Positions 41,784 to 51,700 of a stretch of DNA of 64,000 nt are shown here, piece by piece (within the stretch, counting starts at the first letter, position 1; the number at the start of each line of letters is the position of its first letter). The notes under the pieces were generated by a model. That model was not told the DNA's origin, did no database searches, and was given only the letters and a program-made list of their open reading frames with translations. The DNA comes from AP-15 sp963702685 (GTDB lineage Bacteria; Pseudomonadota; Alphaproteobacteria; ATCC43930; CGMCC-115725). Made by a program: the position numbers and the translations under genes. The stretch covers positions 248,001 to 312,000 of the forward strand of contig CAVPDQ010000015.1 in the NCBI GenBank assembly GCA_963702685.1, given 5' to 3'.

Positions 41784-43133
41784 CACGAACCTCGCTTGCC
41801 CAATTGCGCCTCTGCCAATAGCGCCTCTGCCAATAGTGCCTCTGCCAATAGTGCCTCTGCCGGATCGGCGAGCCACGGCGGAATGCGATCGAGAGCCAGC
41901 AGCGCATCATAGCTCGGCCGCGCCCGGATGACTGCATATCGATCGCCCGCGACCAGCACCTCGGGCACCAGCAGGCGGCTGTTGTAGGTCGAGCTCATTG
42001 CCGCGCCATAGGCGCCGGCGACGGTGAACACCACGAGGTCGCCGTCGTCGAGCGGCGGCAATTCGCAGCCGCGGTTGAACGTATCGGTGCTTTCGCACAC
42101 CGGGCCGACGACATCGGCCGGCGCGACCGGCGCACCCGCCGGCGGCTCGCGCACCGGCAGGATTGCGTGCTCGATGCCGTACATCGCCGGGCGCACGAGG
42201 TCGTTCATCGCCGCGTCGACGACGACGATGCGCGGCTCGTCTTCCTTGACGCAGACGACGCTCGCTGCCAGCACCCCGCCGGCGCCGACCAGAAACCGGC
42301 CCGGCTCGAAGGCCAGCGCCACGTCGAGCTTGCCAAAAACCTCCCGCACCAGCCCGGCGTACTCGGCCGGGCTGACCGGGGCCGGGTCGCCGGCGTGGTA
42401 GGGGATGGTCAGCCCGCCGCCGAGGTCGACCCGGCGGACGCTCCGGCCGTCGCCGCGCAGCGCCGTCACCAGCTCGGCGACGCGCCTGAACGCCGCCCGC
42501 GACGGCCCGAGCTTGACGATCTGCGAGCCGATATGCACCGCCAGCCCGACCGGCTCGATCCCCGGCAGCTGCGCCGCCAGCCGGTACGCGGCAGCGATGT
42601 CGCCGTGCGGGATGCCGAATTTGTCGCCCTTGCGGCCGGTCGAGATCGCGGTGTGGGTCTCGGCGTCGACATCGGGATTGACCCGCAGCGCCACCCGCGC
42701 GGTGCGGCCGCTGCCGCTTGCCAGGTCGCTGAGCCGGCGCAGCTCGGGGACCAACTCGACGTTGACCTGGTGGATATCGGCGTCGAGCGCCGCGGTCAGC
42801 TCGACGCTTGTCTTGCCGACCCCGGAAAAGACGATCTTCTCCGCCGGGATGCCGGCCGCCAAGCGCGCGGCGCAGCTCGCCTTCGGAGACGACGTCGGCG
42901 CCGGCGCCGAGCCCGGCGAACAGCCGCAGCACCGCCTGATTGGAGTTGGCCTTGACCGCGTAGCAAATGAGCGGGCTTTCAGCCGTAAAGGCGGCGGCGA
43001 ATTCCCGATATCGGGCGGTGAAGGCAGCGGCCGAATAGACATAGGCCGGGGTGCCGATTTCGGCTGCGAGGCGCGCAATCGGCACGTCCTCGGCGTGCAG
43101 CACGCCGCCGCGATAGGTGAAAAAGTCACTCAC
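41783..43133 (-). CDS. lysA: Diaminopimelate decarboxylase, frameshifted in this sequence
   Basis: PLP-dependent enzyme making L-lysine from meso-diaminopimelate. The N-terminal part (43133 to about 42865) reads MSDFFTYRGGVLHAEDVP and ICYAVKANSNQAVLRLFAGLGAGADVVSEGEL, including the PLP lysine in YAVKAN. The C-terminal part, in another frame, has FSGVGKTS, LAVHIGSQI, VDLGGGLTIPY, FEPGRFLVGAGG, GPVCESTDTF and AGAYGAAMSSTYNSR. Removing one G from CTTGGCGGCC near 42862 joins them as RALAAGIPAEKIVF. Loss of this gene should cause lysine and diaminopimelate-pathway problems, so a sequencing indel is favoured. GTG start. The C-terminus has LAEAL repeats. Confidence 0.92.
41801..41860. repeat. 15-bp tandem repeat at the 3' end of lysA
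   Basis: Four copies of a 15-mer of the form CAATAGTGCCTCTGC (the first two differ by two and one bases) encode the in-frame LysA tail LLAEALLAEALLAEA. It extends the protein beyond the catalytic domain without changing frame. Confidence 0.9.
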
Positions 43134-43275
43134 GCGGATAAGGCTGCGGATAGGTGTTGGGCACGCCGGGCGCAGGTTGAGGGGGGCCCTTCTTGCCGCA
43201 GCCGGCGAGCGCCAGCGTGCACAGGATCGCCAGCAGGGCGAGCCCGTGCAGCACTCTCGGCCGGGTCGGGCTCAT
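43126..43275 (-). CDS. lptM: LptM-type small lipoprotein
   Basis: A 49-residue lipoprotein. MSPTRPRVLHGLALLAILC forms the signal peptide, LALAGC is the lipobox, and GKKGPP follows the lipidated cysteine, which is the LptM (YifL) signature. LptM assists maturation of the LptDE lipopolysaccharide transport complex. Its ATG overlaps the argH stop (ATGA), and its stop lies eight bases inside the GTG start region of lysA. This argH-lptM-lysA order is conserved in alphaproteobacteria. Confidence 0.9.
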   Translation of the reverse strand: MSPTRPRVLHGLALLAILCTLALAGCGKKGPPQPAPGVPNTYPQPYPRE

Positions 43276-44684
43276 TCGAGAAACCGCTTGCGGGCCGCGG
43301 CGACGGCCGCAACGACCCGTGCTGGCGCGGTGCCGCCGAGGCTCGTCCGGCTCGCTACCGAGCGGTCGATGTCGAGCACGTCGTAAACCGCCGCGGTGAT
43401 CAAGGGCTCGATGGCGCGCAATTCGGCGAGCGGCAGGGCGGCGAGGGTGCAGCCCAAGGCTTCGGCGCGCTTGACGATCTGGCCGGTCGCCCGATGCGCC
43501 TCCCGGAACGGCAGCCCGGCGGCGCGCACCAGCCAGTCGGCGAGATCGGTCGCGGTCGAATAGCCGCGCTCGGCCGCCGCACGCATCCGGGCGCGGTCGG
43601 GCCGCAGGTCGCGGACCATGCCGGCGGTCGCGGCGAGCGTCAATTCGAGAGCGTCAACCGCCTCGAACACCGGCAATTTGTCTTCCTGCATGTCTTTGCC
43701 ATAGGCGAGCGGCAGCCCCTTCATCACCGTCAGCAACGCGACGAGCGACCCGTTGACGCGGCCGGTCTTGGCGCGGACCAGCTCGGCGGCGTCGGGGTTG
43801 CGCTTTTGCGGCATGATCGAGCTGCCGGTGGTAAAGGCGTCGCTCAGCGCGACAAAGCCATAGCCGTCGCTGCACCAGAGCACGATCTCCTCGGCCAGGC
43901 GCGACAAATGCGTGCCGGCGAGTGCTGCGGCGGCGAGGAGCTCGACCGCGAAATCGCGGTCGGATACGGCGTCGAGCGAATTTGCCATCGGCCGGTCGAA
44001 ACCGAGCGCTGTGGCGGTTGCCTCGCGGTCGATCGGGAACGAGGTCCCGGCCAGCGCTGCGGCACCCAGCGGCGACTCGTTGAGCCGCCGTCGGCAATCG
44101 GCGAGCCGGCCGCGGTCGCGACCGACCATCTCGACATAGGCCGATAAATGATGGCCAAAGGTCACCGGCTGCGCGATCTGCAGATGGGTGAAGCCGGGCA
44201 TCACCGTCGCCGCCTCGGTCTCGGCACGATCGAGCAGCGCTTGCTGCAAATCGCGCATTGCCGCGTCGAGGCGGTCGATTGCGGCGCGCAGCCACAGCCG
44301 CAGATCGGTCGCGACCTGGTCGTTGCGCGAGCGCGCGGTATGGAGGCGCCCCGCCACCGGCCCGATCAGCACCGCGAGCCGCGCCTCGATGTTCATATGG
44401 ATGTCTTCGTGCTCTTCGCTGAAGACGAAATCGCCGGCCTCGATCTCGGTCCGGATGCGGTCGAGACCGGCGGTAATCGCCGCGCCATCCGGCGCCGGCA
44501 GGATCCCCTGCCTGACGAGCATCGCGCAATGCGCCTTGGAGCCGGCGATATCTTCGGCATAGAGCCGCTTGTCGAAATCGATCGACGCGTTGATCCGGCG
44601 CATGATCTCGGCGGGGCCGCCGGCAAAGCGGCCGCCCCATTGCGGATTGGCCGGAAGGCTTGCGGCGCTGTCCTTTTTGCTCAC
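43272..44684 (-). CDS. argH: Argininosuccinate lyase
   Basis: A 470-residue enzyme cleaving argininosuccinate to arginine and fumarate. It has NPQWGGRFAGGPAEIMRRINASIDFDKRLY, SEEHEDIHMNIEARL, HTARSRNDQVATDLRLWLR, PGFTHLQIAQPVTFGHHL and the catalytic serine loop TTGSSIMPQKRNPDAAELVRAK. The GTG start at 44684 (MSKKDSAASLP) overlaps the esterase stop by four bases. Full length, intact, first of a coupled set with lptM and lysA. Confidence 0.96.
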   Translation of the reverse strand: MSKKDSAASLPANPQWGGRFAGGPAEIMRRINASIDFDKRLYAEDIAGSKAHCAMLVRQGILPAPDGAAITAGLDRIRTEIEAGDFVFSEEHEDIHMNIEARLAVLIGPVAGRLHTARSRNDQVATDLRLWLRAAIDRLDAAMRDLQQALLDRAETEAATVMPGFTHLQIAQPVTFGHHLSAYVEMVGRDRGRLADCRRRLNESPLGAAALAGTSFPIDREATATALGFDRPMANSLDAVSDRDFAVELLAAAALAGTHLSRLAEEIVLWCSDGYGFVALSDAFTTGSSIMPQKRNPDAAELVRAKTGRVNGSLVALLTVMKGLPLAYGKDMQEDKLPVFEAVDALELTLAATAGMVRDLRPDRARMRAAAERGYSTATDLADWLVRAAGLPFREAHRATGQIVKRAEALGCTLAALPLAELRAIEPLITAAVYDVLDIDRSVASRTSLGGTAPARVVAAVAAARKRFLE

Positions 44685-45352
44685 GAGCGGGTGTCCGGCG
44701 GCCCCAGCGCGTCCGTGAGGAATTGCCCGCCGCGCCGCAGCCCGGCTTCGTCGATCGAATGACCGATGCCGGGGCAGGTCAAGGTCTCGACCAGGACCCC
44801 CGCCGCCTCGAGGTGGGCTTGGGCGGCGGCGAGCGAGCCGTAAGGGACGAGCGGGTCCTCGGTGCCGTGCACCAGGAGGACCGGCGGCCGCGAGCGCAGC
44901 TCGCCCGCGAGGAGCTCGGGGGCGAGCAGACGGCCGGAAAAGCCGACAATGCCGGCGAGCGGCTCGCGCCGGCGCAGCCCGACAAAGAGCGACATCATCG
45001 TGCCTTGGGAAAACCCGACCAAGGCGAGATCGGCGGCGCCGAGCCCGCGCTCGGCCAGCGCATCGTCGATAAACCCGTCGAGCATCGGTGCCGCTGCGCG
45101 CACCCCGGCCAGCACCGCCGGCGGGCTGCGGTCCTGCGCGCTGAACCACTGATAGCCGGAGGGCGCCATGTCGCACGGGAAGGGCGCGTTCGGCGAGACG
45201 AATTCGGCGTCGGGCAAGAGCCGCGCCCAATAGGGTGCGAGCCCGATCAGATCGTTGCCGTCCGCGCCCAGCCCGTGCAGCAGAATAACGAGGCGGCGCG
45301 GCTTGCCGCCCGCGGCGGGCGGGCGCGACGGTCCGGACAGGCGAGACAACAT
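44681..45352 (-). CDS. Carboxylesterase/phospholipase family alpha/beta hydrolase
   Basis: A 223-residue serine hydrolase. It has RRLVILLHGLGADGNDLIGLAPYW (oxyanion region), the nucleophile elbow ALVGFSQGTMMSL, PPVLLVHGTEDPLVPY with the acid, and GIGHSIDEAGLRRG with the catalytic histidine. It belongs to the YpfH/acyl-protein-thioesterase-like group. ATG 45352 has GGAGGTG upstream, and longer forms add an unlikely N-terminus. It overlaps argH by four bases, but nothing ties its activity to arginine synthesis. Confidence 0.9.
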   Translation of the reverse strand: MLSRLSGPSRPPAAGGKPRRLVILLHGLGADGNDLIGLAPYWARLLPDAEFVSPNAPFPCDMAPSGYQWFSAQDRSPPAVLAGVRAAAPMLDGFIDDALAERGLGAADLALVGFSQGTMMSLFVGLRRREPLAGIVGFSGRLLAPELLAGELRSRPPVLLVHGTEDPLVPYGSLAAAQAHLEAAGVLVETLTCPGIGHSIDEAGLRRGGQFLTDALGPPDTRS

Positions 45353-45561
45353 CGGCGGACACCTCCGCAAAACACGCGCGTTGCCGCAGGCATAGCCGAA
45401 ACCGAGCGCTGCTGTCACTCGCGGCGGCGCCGCCGCCTGCCGTCTCGAAGCCCGAGCATTGGGCGATGCGAGGGGCGACAATCAAGTCGGGGATCAGGTG
45501 CTGCATTTGCCTGGGCCGGCGCGCCTCGGGTAAATTGCGCGCACGATCGTGGCTGAAATTG

Positions 45562-46509
45562 GTGTGCGCTGATCGCCGTGCGAGCCCGAACCGCAGAGAT
45601 CGGCCCCGGCGGCCGAGAAATCGCGGCGGCGGTGCACCCCGCCCGGTCGTCACGCGGTTTGCGCCGAGCCCGACCGGGTATCTGCATCTCGGACATGTCA
45701 GATCGGCGCTGGAGGGGTGGCGCGCGGCGCGCGATGCCGGCGGCCGGTTTTTGCTGCGCCTCGAAGACATCGATCGAACGCGTTGCCGCGAAGAGTACGT
45801 CGCGGCGATCCTGGAGGACCTGGCGTGGCTCGGCCTCGAATGGGACGGGCCGGTGCGGCGGCAATCCGAGCACTTCGATGATTATCGCGCGGCACTCGAC
45901 CGGCTCGACAGGCTGGGCGTCCTCTATCCGTGCTTTTGCACGCGGCGCGAGATCATGGCCGAGATCGCCGCGGCCGGCGGTGCGCCGCAGGGACCGGCAG
46001 GGCCGCTCTATCCCGGCACCTGCCGCCGGCTCGGCGCGGCCGAGCGGGCCGAAAAGGAACGTCTCGGGCTCGATTATGCATTGCGGCTCGATCTCGGCCG
46101 GGCCTCGGTGCTGACCGGGCCGCTCGACTGGGTCGAGGAGGGCGGTGCGGCGCCGGGCCGGGTGCCGGCGGAGCCGGAGCTCTCCGGCGACGTGGTTCTC
46201 GCCCGCAAGGAGACGCCGGCCAGCTATCACCTCGCGGTCACCGTGGACGACGCGATCCAGGGTGTCACCCTGGTCACCCGCGGCGAGGATTTGGCGCCGG
46301 CGACGCCCATCCACCGCGTCTTGCAGGCATTGCTCGGGCTGGCGGCGCCGCGCTACCGCCATCATCCGCTGCTGACCGACAGCGCCGGCCGCCGCCTCGC
46401 CAAGCGCGACCGGGCGCTGACCATTCGCGACATGCGGGCGCACGGCGCGAGCCCCGCCGAAATTCTGGCGCAGGCCGATGCGGCGGCGGCTCAATCCAGC
46501 CGACGGTGA
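45562..46509 (+). CDS. gluQ: Glutamyl-Q tRNA(Asp) synthetase
   Basis: Resembles the catalytic half of glutamyl-tRNA synthetase without the anticodon-binding domain. It has the HIGH-like motif TRFAPSPTGYLHLGHVRSAL, FLLRLEDIDRTRCREEY, zinc-site residues YPCFCTRRE and YPGTCRRLG, and a KMSKS-like KRDRALTIRDM. GluQRS attaches glutamate to queuosine in tRNA-Asp. The start is uncertain. GTG 45562 is given, but about 35 residues before VVTRFAPS look non-native, so a later start or a small indel near 45640 is possible. It overlaps the convergent NUDIX gene by 19 bases. Confidence 0.87.
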   Translation: MCADRRASPNRRDRPRRPRNRGGGAPRPVVTRFAPSPTGYLHLGHVRSALEGWRAARDAGGRFLLRLEDIDRTRCREEYVAAILEDLAWLGLEWDGPVRRQSEHFDDYRAALDRLDRLGVLYPCFCTRREIMAEIAAAGGAPQGPAGPLYPGTCRRLGAAERAEKERLGLDYALRLDLGRASVLTGPLDWVEEGGAAPGRVPAEPELSGDVVLARKETPASYHLAVTVDDAIQGVTLVTRGEDLAPATPIHRVLQALLGLAAPRYRHHPLLTDSAGRRLAKRDRALTIRDMRAHGASPAEILAQADAAAAQSSRR

Positions 46510-47363
46510 AGCCCGGTCGCAACCGCGAGGTATTCGGCGTCGTCGGGGCGCAGGATGCCGTGCCGCACGGCAAAATCGAGGATCACCAAATTGACGTTGA
46601 ACTTGAAGTCGTCGGTATGGCGGATGCGGTCGAGCACCGCCGCCGCCGGCATCAGGGTGAACCCGGCCATCTCGCCGTCACGGTTCTCGGGCGTGAAATC
46701 GTCCGGCACTTCGAGGTCGTAGACAAAGAGCACGTCGTCGCGAATGCCGAGCTCGGTCGCCATGCGGTAGGAGACAGCACCGGCCGGGATCGCGCGTGCG
46801 ATCAGCCCGGGCGGGATTGCCGCCTCCTCGTCGGCTTCCTTGGCCAGCGTCGCCTCGGCTCCGTAGCCGTTGCCGATGCCGCCGGCGACGAGGTTGTCGA
46901 GCTTGTTCGGGGCGAGCCGCCGGTCCGCGGCGCGCCGCGCGACCCACAGGCTGAGCCGGTCGCCCTCGCGGCGCCAGCCGTTCAGATGGACGCCATAGGC
47001 GCGGGTCCCGAAAAACGGCACCGCACCCCGATCCAGCCGAAAAATCGGCGGCGCCCCCCAGCGCACCGCCACGTCGAAGGTCTCGTTGCGGTATTTCGGC
47101 AGCCGGCGTTCGACGACGAGCCGGTCCACGACGCCGTCTACGGCGCGGCTGATCGTGTCCGCGTCGCCCGGCACCCGCAGCTCCACCCGTTCTTCCGACA
47201 CCGCGAACACATCCGGATAGGGCCGCAATGCCGCGGCATTGTCGCGGCGGAGAAGGCCGATCCGCTCGCCGCCGGCAACCAGCGGCACGGCCCGCGCCGG
47301 ATCATAGCTGTTGCAGAATTCGATGTGGTCGGCGAACGACAACGGACCCCCGGCTCCGGTCAA
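46491..47363 (-). CDS. NUDIX hydrolase with DUF4743 N-terminal domain
   Basis: A 290-residue protein. The N-terminal DUF4743 part (ADHIEFCNSYDPARAVPLVAGGERIGLLRR) is followed by a NUDIX domain whose box is partly visible as GGIGNGYGAEATLAKEADEEAAI, with LWVARRAADRRLAPNKLDNLVAGG before it. The group resembles thiamine-pyrophosphate-type Nudix enzymes (Tnr3/YJR142W). The start is a TTG overlapping the stop of the upstream ACT-domain gene (TTGA). The 3' ends of this gene and gluQ overlap convergently. Confidence 0.88.
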   Translation of the reverse strand: MTGAGGPLSFADHIEFCNSYDPARAVPLVAGGERIGLLRRDNAAALRPYPDVFAVSEERVELRVPGDADTISRAVDGVVDRLVVERRLPKYRNETFDVAVRWGAPPIFRLDRGAVPFFGTRAYGVHLNGWRREGDRLSLWVARRAADRRLAPNKLDNLVAGGIGNGYGAEATLAKEADEEAAIPPGLIARAIPAGAVSYRMATELGIRDDVLFVYDLEVPDDFTPENRDGEMAGFTLMPAAAVLDRIRHTDDFKFNVNLVILDFAVRHGILRPDDAEYLAVATGLHRRLD

Positions 47364-47659
47364 CCCGCCACCGCACCGCCCGGCGACGCCAGCACGGCAT
47401 CGACACAGGCGATCTGGCGCAGGCAGGCGGCGATATAGTCGATCGCCTCGCGGTCGAGCCCGCCGATCCGAATGTCGATCGTCAGCTCCTGCCGCTCGAC
47501 GCCGGAAATGGCGCTCAGCCAGCGGGTGGGAACCAGCCCGCGTTTGGCGAACAGCTCCAGCACCCGCGGCATCACTCCGGGCTCGGCGCGGGCGTGAACG
47601 AAAAAGTAAGCAGCAACGGCGAGACTGGTGTCAGCGACAGGCTCGGAACGAACCGACAT
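47360..47659 (-). CDS. Small ACT-like domain protein
   Basis: A 99-residue protein with a single ACT-like fold: AAYFFVHARAEPGVMPRVLELFAKRGLVPTRWLSAISG (beta-alpha-beta) then LTIDIRIGGLDREAIDYIAACLRQIACVDAV. ACT domains bind amino acids and regulate enzymes. Similar free-standing modules resemble the acetolactate synthase small subunit. It is coupled to the downstream NUDIX gene by a TTGA overlap. Confidence 0.78.
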   Translation of the reverse strand: MSVRSEPVADTSLAVAAYFFVHARAEPGVMPRVLELFAKRGLVPTRWLSAISGVERQELTIDIRIGGLDREAIDYIAACLRQIACVDAVLASPGGAVAG

Positions 47660-47907
47660 GGCGATGGTCCTCGGCGAAATTTAGGCGAAGCAACGGCGCC
47701 CGAACCCTGATCGGGTCCGGGACCGTAATTCGCCGGTCTTGCCGGGGATGCATCGGCGCAGCCACGTCACCAGATGTAGGCCGGATCGCTCGCCGGGTCA
47801 ATTCGCCCGCGCGCGGCGGCCGGAGGCGATGTTTTGCTGGTCATAACGAGGTGCCTGTGGTTCTATCGACGGTAGCCCCGTCGCACGGCTGATAAGCGGA
47901 GAGATTG

Positions 47908-48126
47908 ATGAAATATTGGCAGATGGGCGGCGTCGTGATACTCGCGCTGGGGCTTCTTGCCGGATGCAGCGTCGGCGCACCCGAGCGGGCCAGCGACATT
48001 CAAAACCTGAACGGCATTTCCGACGACATCTCCGCGGTCCGGATGACGCAATCGGACTCGCTCAAAATCCCGGACCCGAACCTGCCGACGACCTATCCGC
48101 ACAGCTACCAGCTGCCGACGGACTGA
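47908..48126 (+). CDS. Small lipoprotein, unknown function
   Basis: A 72-residue protein with signal peptide YWQMGGVVILALGLLAGC (lipobox LLAGC) and a short mature part ending PNLPTTYPHSYQLPTD. No family recognised. The ATG at 47908 follows GGAGAG. Single gene between convergent or divergent neighbours, so it probably has its own promoter in the preceding 248 bp. Confidence 0.7.
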   Translation: MKYWQMGGVVILALGLLAGCSVGAPERASDIQNLNGISDDISAVRMTQSDSLKIPDPNLPTTYPHSYQLPTD

Positions 48127-48158
48127 CCCCGCGGGAGAGCCGGCCCGGATCATCCGGC

Positions 48159-48443
48159 TTAGAAATTCGGCGAGCGGTCGGGCAACGCGGGGGGGCCGGC
48201 GCCGTTGCCTTCGGTCGCGCCGGTTTTCAGGACGCCGTCGCGCACCAGCCGTTCGCGCAACGCATCGAGCACGCCCAAGGCATGGGCAAGCCCCTGGATC
48301 GGGATTGCCACGGTCAATTCGGTGACCGCGCGCAGCTCGCGGTTGTCACCGACCGCGGTATTCTCGACGCGTTGAAATTCGAGGCGTGCCACCCCGTTCA
48401 AAATCGTCACTTCCTTCAGCACATCGCAAAAATAGGTCGGCAT
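48159..48443 (-). CDS. Hypothetical protein
   Basis: A 94-residue protein (MPTYFCDVLKEVTILNGVARLEFQRVE, later LTVAIPIQGLAHALGVLDAL). The pattern of a short beta-hairpin followed by strands and a helix recalls small unannotated alphaproteobacterial proteins, but I cannot name it. The ATG at 48443 gives this form, and an upstream extension would run into repeat-like DNA. It is convergent with the lipoprotein gene. Confidence 0.65.
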   Translation of the reverse strand: MPTYFCDVLKEVTILNGVARLEFQRVENTAVGDNRELRAVTELTVAIPIQGLAHALGVLDALRERLVRDGVLKTGATEGNGAGPPALPDRSPNF

Positions 48444-48758
48444 CGGTGCGCCTCGGTTGGCCGTGGCCAGGGGAAATTGCCGGATCGCGAATTCGCCGTC
48501 TCCGCTAAACGCCGCCGCTAATGACTCTATGCGCTTCCCCGGCGGAAAGCCGGGGTCCACCGTTCCGCAGCATCAGCGCTCGATAGGTGGTACGCCAGCG
48601 GGTGCAACACATAATGCAAGATCGAGCGCCAGCCAATCTCGATCGACATCGGCTTTCGCCGGGCCGACGCGTCTCGCCCAAAACCTCCTCTCCCCCGCCG
48701 GCCGGGGGAGAGGGAAGGGTGAGGGGGCCGGGGTCACAGCGCGCCTCCCTCCGCCCAC
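48444..48758. other. Gene-free interval with a repeat and a relic HlyD tail
   Basis: 315 bases downstream of the secretion substrate gene. It contains a GC-rich inverted repeat (CCCCCGCCGGCCGGGGGAG, about 48698-48716) with TCCTCTCCC / GGGAGAGGGA flanks, a likely terminator or interspersed repeat, and a short HlyD-like coding relic at 48587-48658. No intact gene is supported. Confidence 0.6.
48587..48658 (-). pseudogene. Remnant of an HlyD-family C-terminus
   Basis: Read on the minus strand this segment gives MSIEIGWRSILHYVLHPL. The intact HlyD gene at 53649-55043 ends with DIKIGRRSILHYVLNPL. The DNA is also alike codon by codon. No other HlyD sequence adjoins it, so it is a relic of a second adaptor gene or a partial duplication. 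Confidence 0.65.
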
Positions 48759-51700
48759 TCACGCAACGAACGTGATGTCGCTCGCGGTCAGCATGGAGTG
48801 GTTGGTCAGCGTGGCGATCTCCAGCCGCGTGCTGGGGGCGGCGTTGCCGCCGGCGTCGAAGAACAGCTCGCCGCTCCCGGTGGCGTAGGCAAAGCGCTGG
48901 TTCGGGCTGGTGAAGCTGCCGGTCGGGTTGGCGGTGAACAGGGTCGCCGCAGCGGGGCTCGACCCGAGAGCGAACCCCTTCTCGCTCAGCGCGAGCTTGT
49001 CGGTGCCGTGGGTGAAGTCGGTGATCGTGACTTTGTCCGGGTTCGCGGTCGAGCCCGGCACGGTCAATTCGAACACATCCTTGCCGGCGCCGCCGGTCAG
49101 CATCGCGTTGCGCCCGGCGACGAGCATGTCGTTCCCGGCGCCCCCCTGCAGCACCGCCTTGTCCAGCGCCGACAGCCCGGCTCCGCTCAGCATGTCGGCC
49201 GCATTGCCGCCATCGACCGTGATCGCGCTGCCGGTCACCCCGGCGAAATTGGCGCCCGTCAGGGTCAGCGCATTCCCGGCGCCGTTGAACAAGACATAGG
49301 TCTCGACCCCGCCGACGCCGTTGGCGTGCACCGGCCCGGCGCTGGTCAATTTCAGCTGGTCATTGCCGCCGCCGCCCTTGACGATGTCGGTATTGCCGAG
49401 GTCGGCGGCCGAAAAGCGGAACACGTCGTTGCCGGCCCCGCCGGTGAAACGATCGATCCCCGCCGAGCCGAAAAACGACACCGAATTCGCCGCCGCATGC
49501 GCAACGACGAGGCGCTCTGCCGGCGAGCGCAGGCTGGTGTTGCCGGCGACATCGGCCTCGCTCGCGTTCAGGCTGTGCGCCCCGATCGCCAGTGGATTGA
49601 GCGTGACGGTCCACGCCCCGCCGGCCCCGACCGTGGCGCCGCGCAACGCCTTTGACCCGTCGAACAGCGTGACCCGATCCCCGGCCTCGCCCCTGCCCGC
49701 AACGGTAAAGGTGTCGCCGCCGCTGCCCTTGTCCGCCGCCACCGCAAAGCTCAACCCCGAGGGCGCCGGCGCCGAAGTCTTGATTGTCAGCCTAAGCGCC
49801 GCCGATGCCGCGCTCGCCCATGTCGCTGCGCCAGCATCGGTCGCCGTCAGGCTGTGCACGCCCACCGCTACCGCCGCCCTCGGAGTGAGCGACCAGGTCC
49901 CACCCTTCTCGACCACAGCGGTACCGATGACCTTCGCCCCGTCGCGCAACGTCACCTTGTCCCCGGCCACCCCCTCCCCGGTGATCGTGGGCGTCCTGTC
50001 ATCGGCGATCCGGTCCCCCTTGACCCCGCTGTCTGACGCACGTGCGAGTGCCAGCTCGGAGGGAGGTGGTGAGACGGCTGGGATGGCGGTGATGTCGTGA
50101 GGCATGAAGCCCCCGCCGGTCTCGGCTCCGGCGACTTTCAGCCTTCGGGTCCCGGCGCGTGTGCCGTCGGTCACCCATAGGTCCGAAAAAATGCTTGTGC
50201 CGGTCGCACCCGCGAAAACCGCCCCATTGCCGATCACGGTGATGTCCTGAGGGCTCAGCCCAAATGGAGCAGAAACCGGGCCCCGGTTGACAAACGTCAG
50301 CTGCTTTGTTCCCGATGCCGTTCCATCGGTGATCCAAAGGTTAAAGACGCGGCCTCTCGGATCGGACGCCGCGAACAGCACCTTGTTGCCAAGAACGGCG
50401 AATCCCTGCGGGTTGGCGGCGGCGGTGGCTATTTCCCTTGTTCCTGCCGAGGTTCCGTCGGTCACCCACAGCGCGGCTCCGTCTCGGAATACCGCCTTTT
50501 TGCCGAACACGGCGATCTCGTCCGGCTCAGCCTTGTCGGTCAGCTCCCGAGTGCCCGCCGAGGTCCCATCCGTGACCCAGAGGCCGGAGGAAAGGGAGAC
50601 CCCGGAATCGTCGGTGAGCAATCCAAGAAACAACGCCTTATCGCCGAGGATGCCAAAATCGCCCCGCGGAGCCAATTCGTTGCCGCCAATCGTCAGCTCC
50701 TTCGTCCCCGCTGATGTACCGTCGGTTACCCAAAGGCTGTCGTCGCCGGTCGTACGGGCCGAAGTCCCTTCGAACACTGCCTTGTTGCCAAGAACTGCAA
50801 AGTGCGGACCGTCTATGATTTGAGAGGAGAACAACCCGCCGGAGTACGCGCCCTTGGCGGTCAGCTCGCGGGTCCCGTGCGACGACCCGTCTGTCACCCA
50901 AAGATTGTAACCGTTTATGCCAGCGCCGAGAAACAGCGCTTTCTTGCCAAAAGCGGTGAGGCCAGGGTTGACGTCGACAGTGCCAGAAGGGCCAGAAGCA
51001 TAGAATAGTCCGTTGGGATTGGCCCCGGCGACCGTCAGCTCCTTCGTCCCGGAAGAGGTGCCGTTCGTTACCCACAGACCCGGGTGTCCGCCCGCGTCTT
51101 CTCCCTTGAACACCACCTTTGAGCCGAGCGCGGTAAAGTGCGGACCTGTGTCGCCAAACACTCCCTCGAAAGCAAATAACCCATCGGAATTTGCCCCGGC
51201 AGCCGTCAGCTCTCTGGTCCCGGCCGAGGTCCCGTCCGTGGTCCAGAGATTGAGGCCGTCCGCACCCCTACCGACGAAGAACACCCTGGCACCGACGACG
51301 GTAATATCTCCAACAACATTAAGGGGCGAAGAGGCTCCCGGAGGCGTCAAGTCGGTCGTTCCGGACGCGGTGCCGTCCGTCACCCAAAGATCGGTCCGGT
51401 CGTTGGGGCTCCCACCGGCAAACAGCGCCCGCCCCGTAAAGCCGCGTTCCGGCGGCGCCTCGATCGTCAGCTTGAGCGGCGCAGAGGCGGCGCTCGTTCC
51501 GGTCTTCCCGGTCTCGGTCGCGGCCAACGTATGCACCCCGACGGCCAGCGCCGTCGCCGGCGTCACCGACCAGGCGCCGCCCTTCGCGACCACCGCCGTG
51601 CCGATAACCTTTGCCCCGTCGTGCAGCGTCACCTTGTCCCCGGCCACGCCCTTCCCGGTGATGGTTGGCCGCGTCACGATGGTGATCCCGTCGCCCTGGA

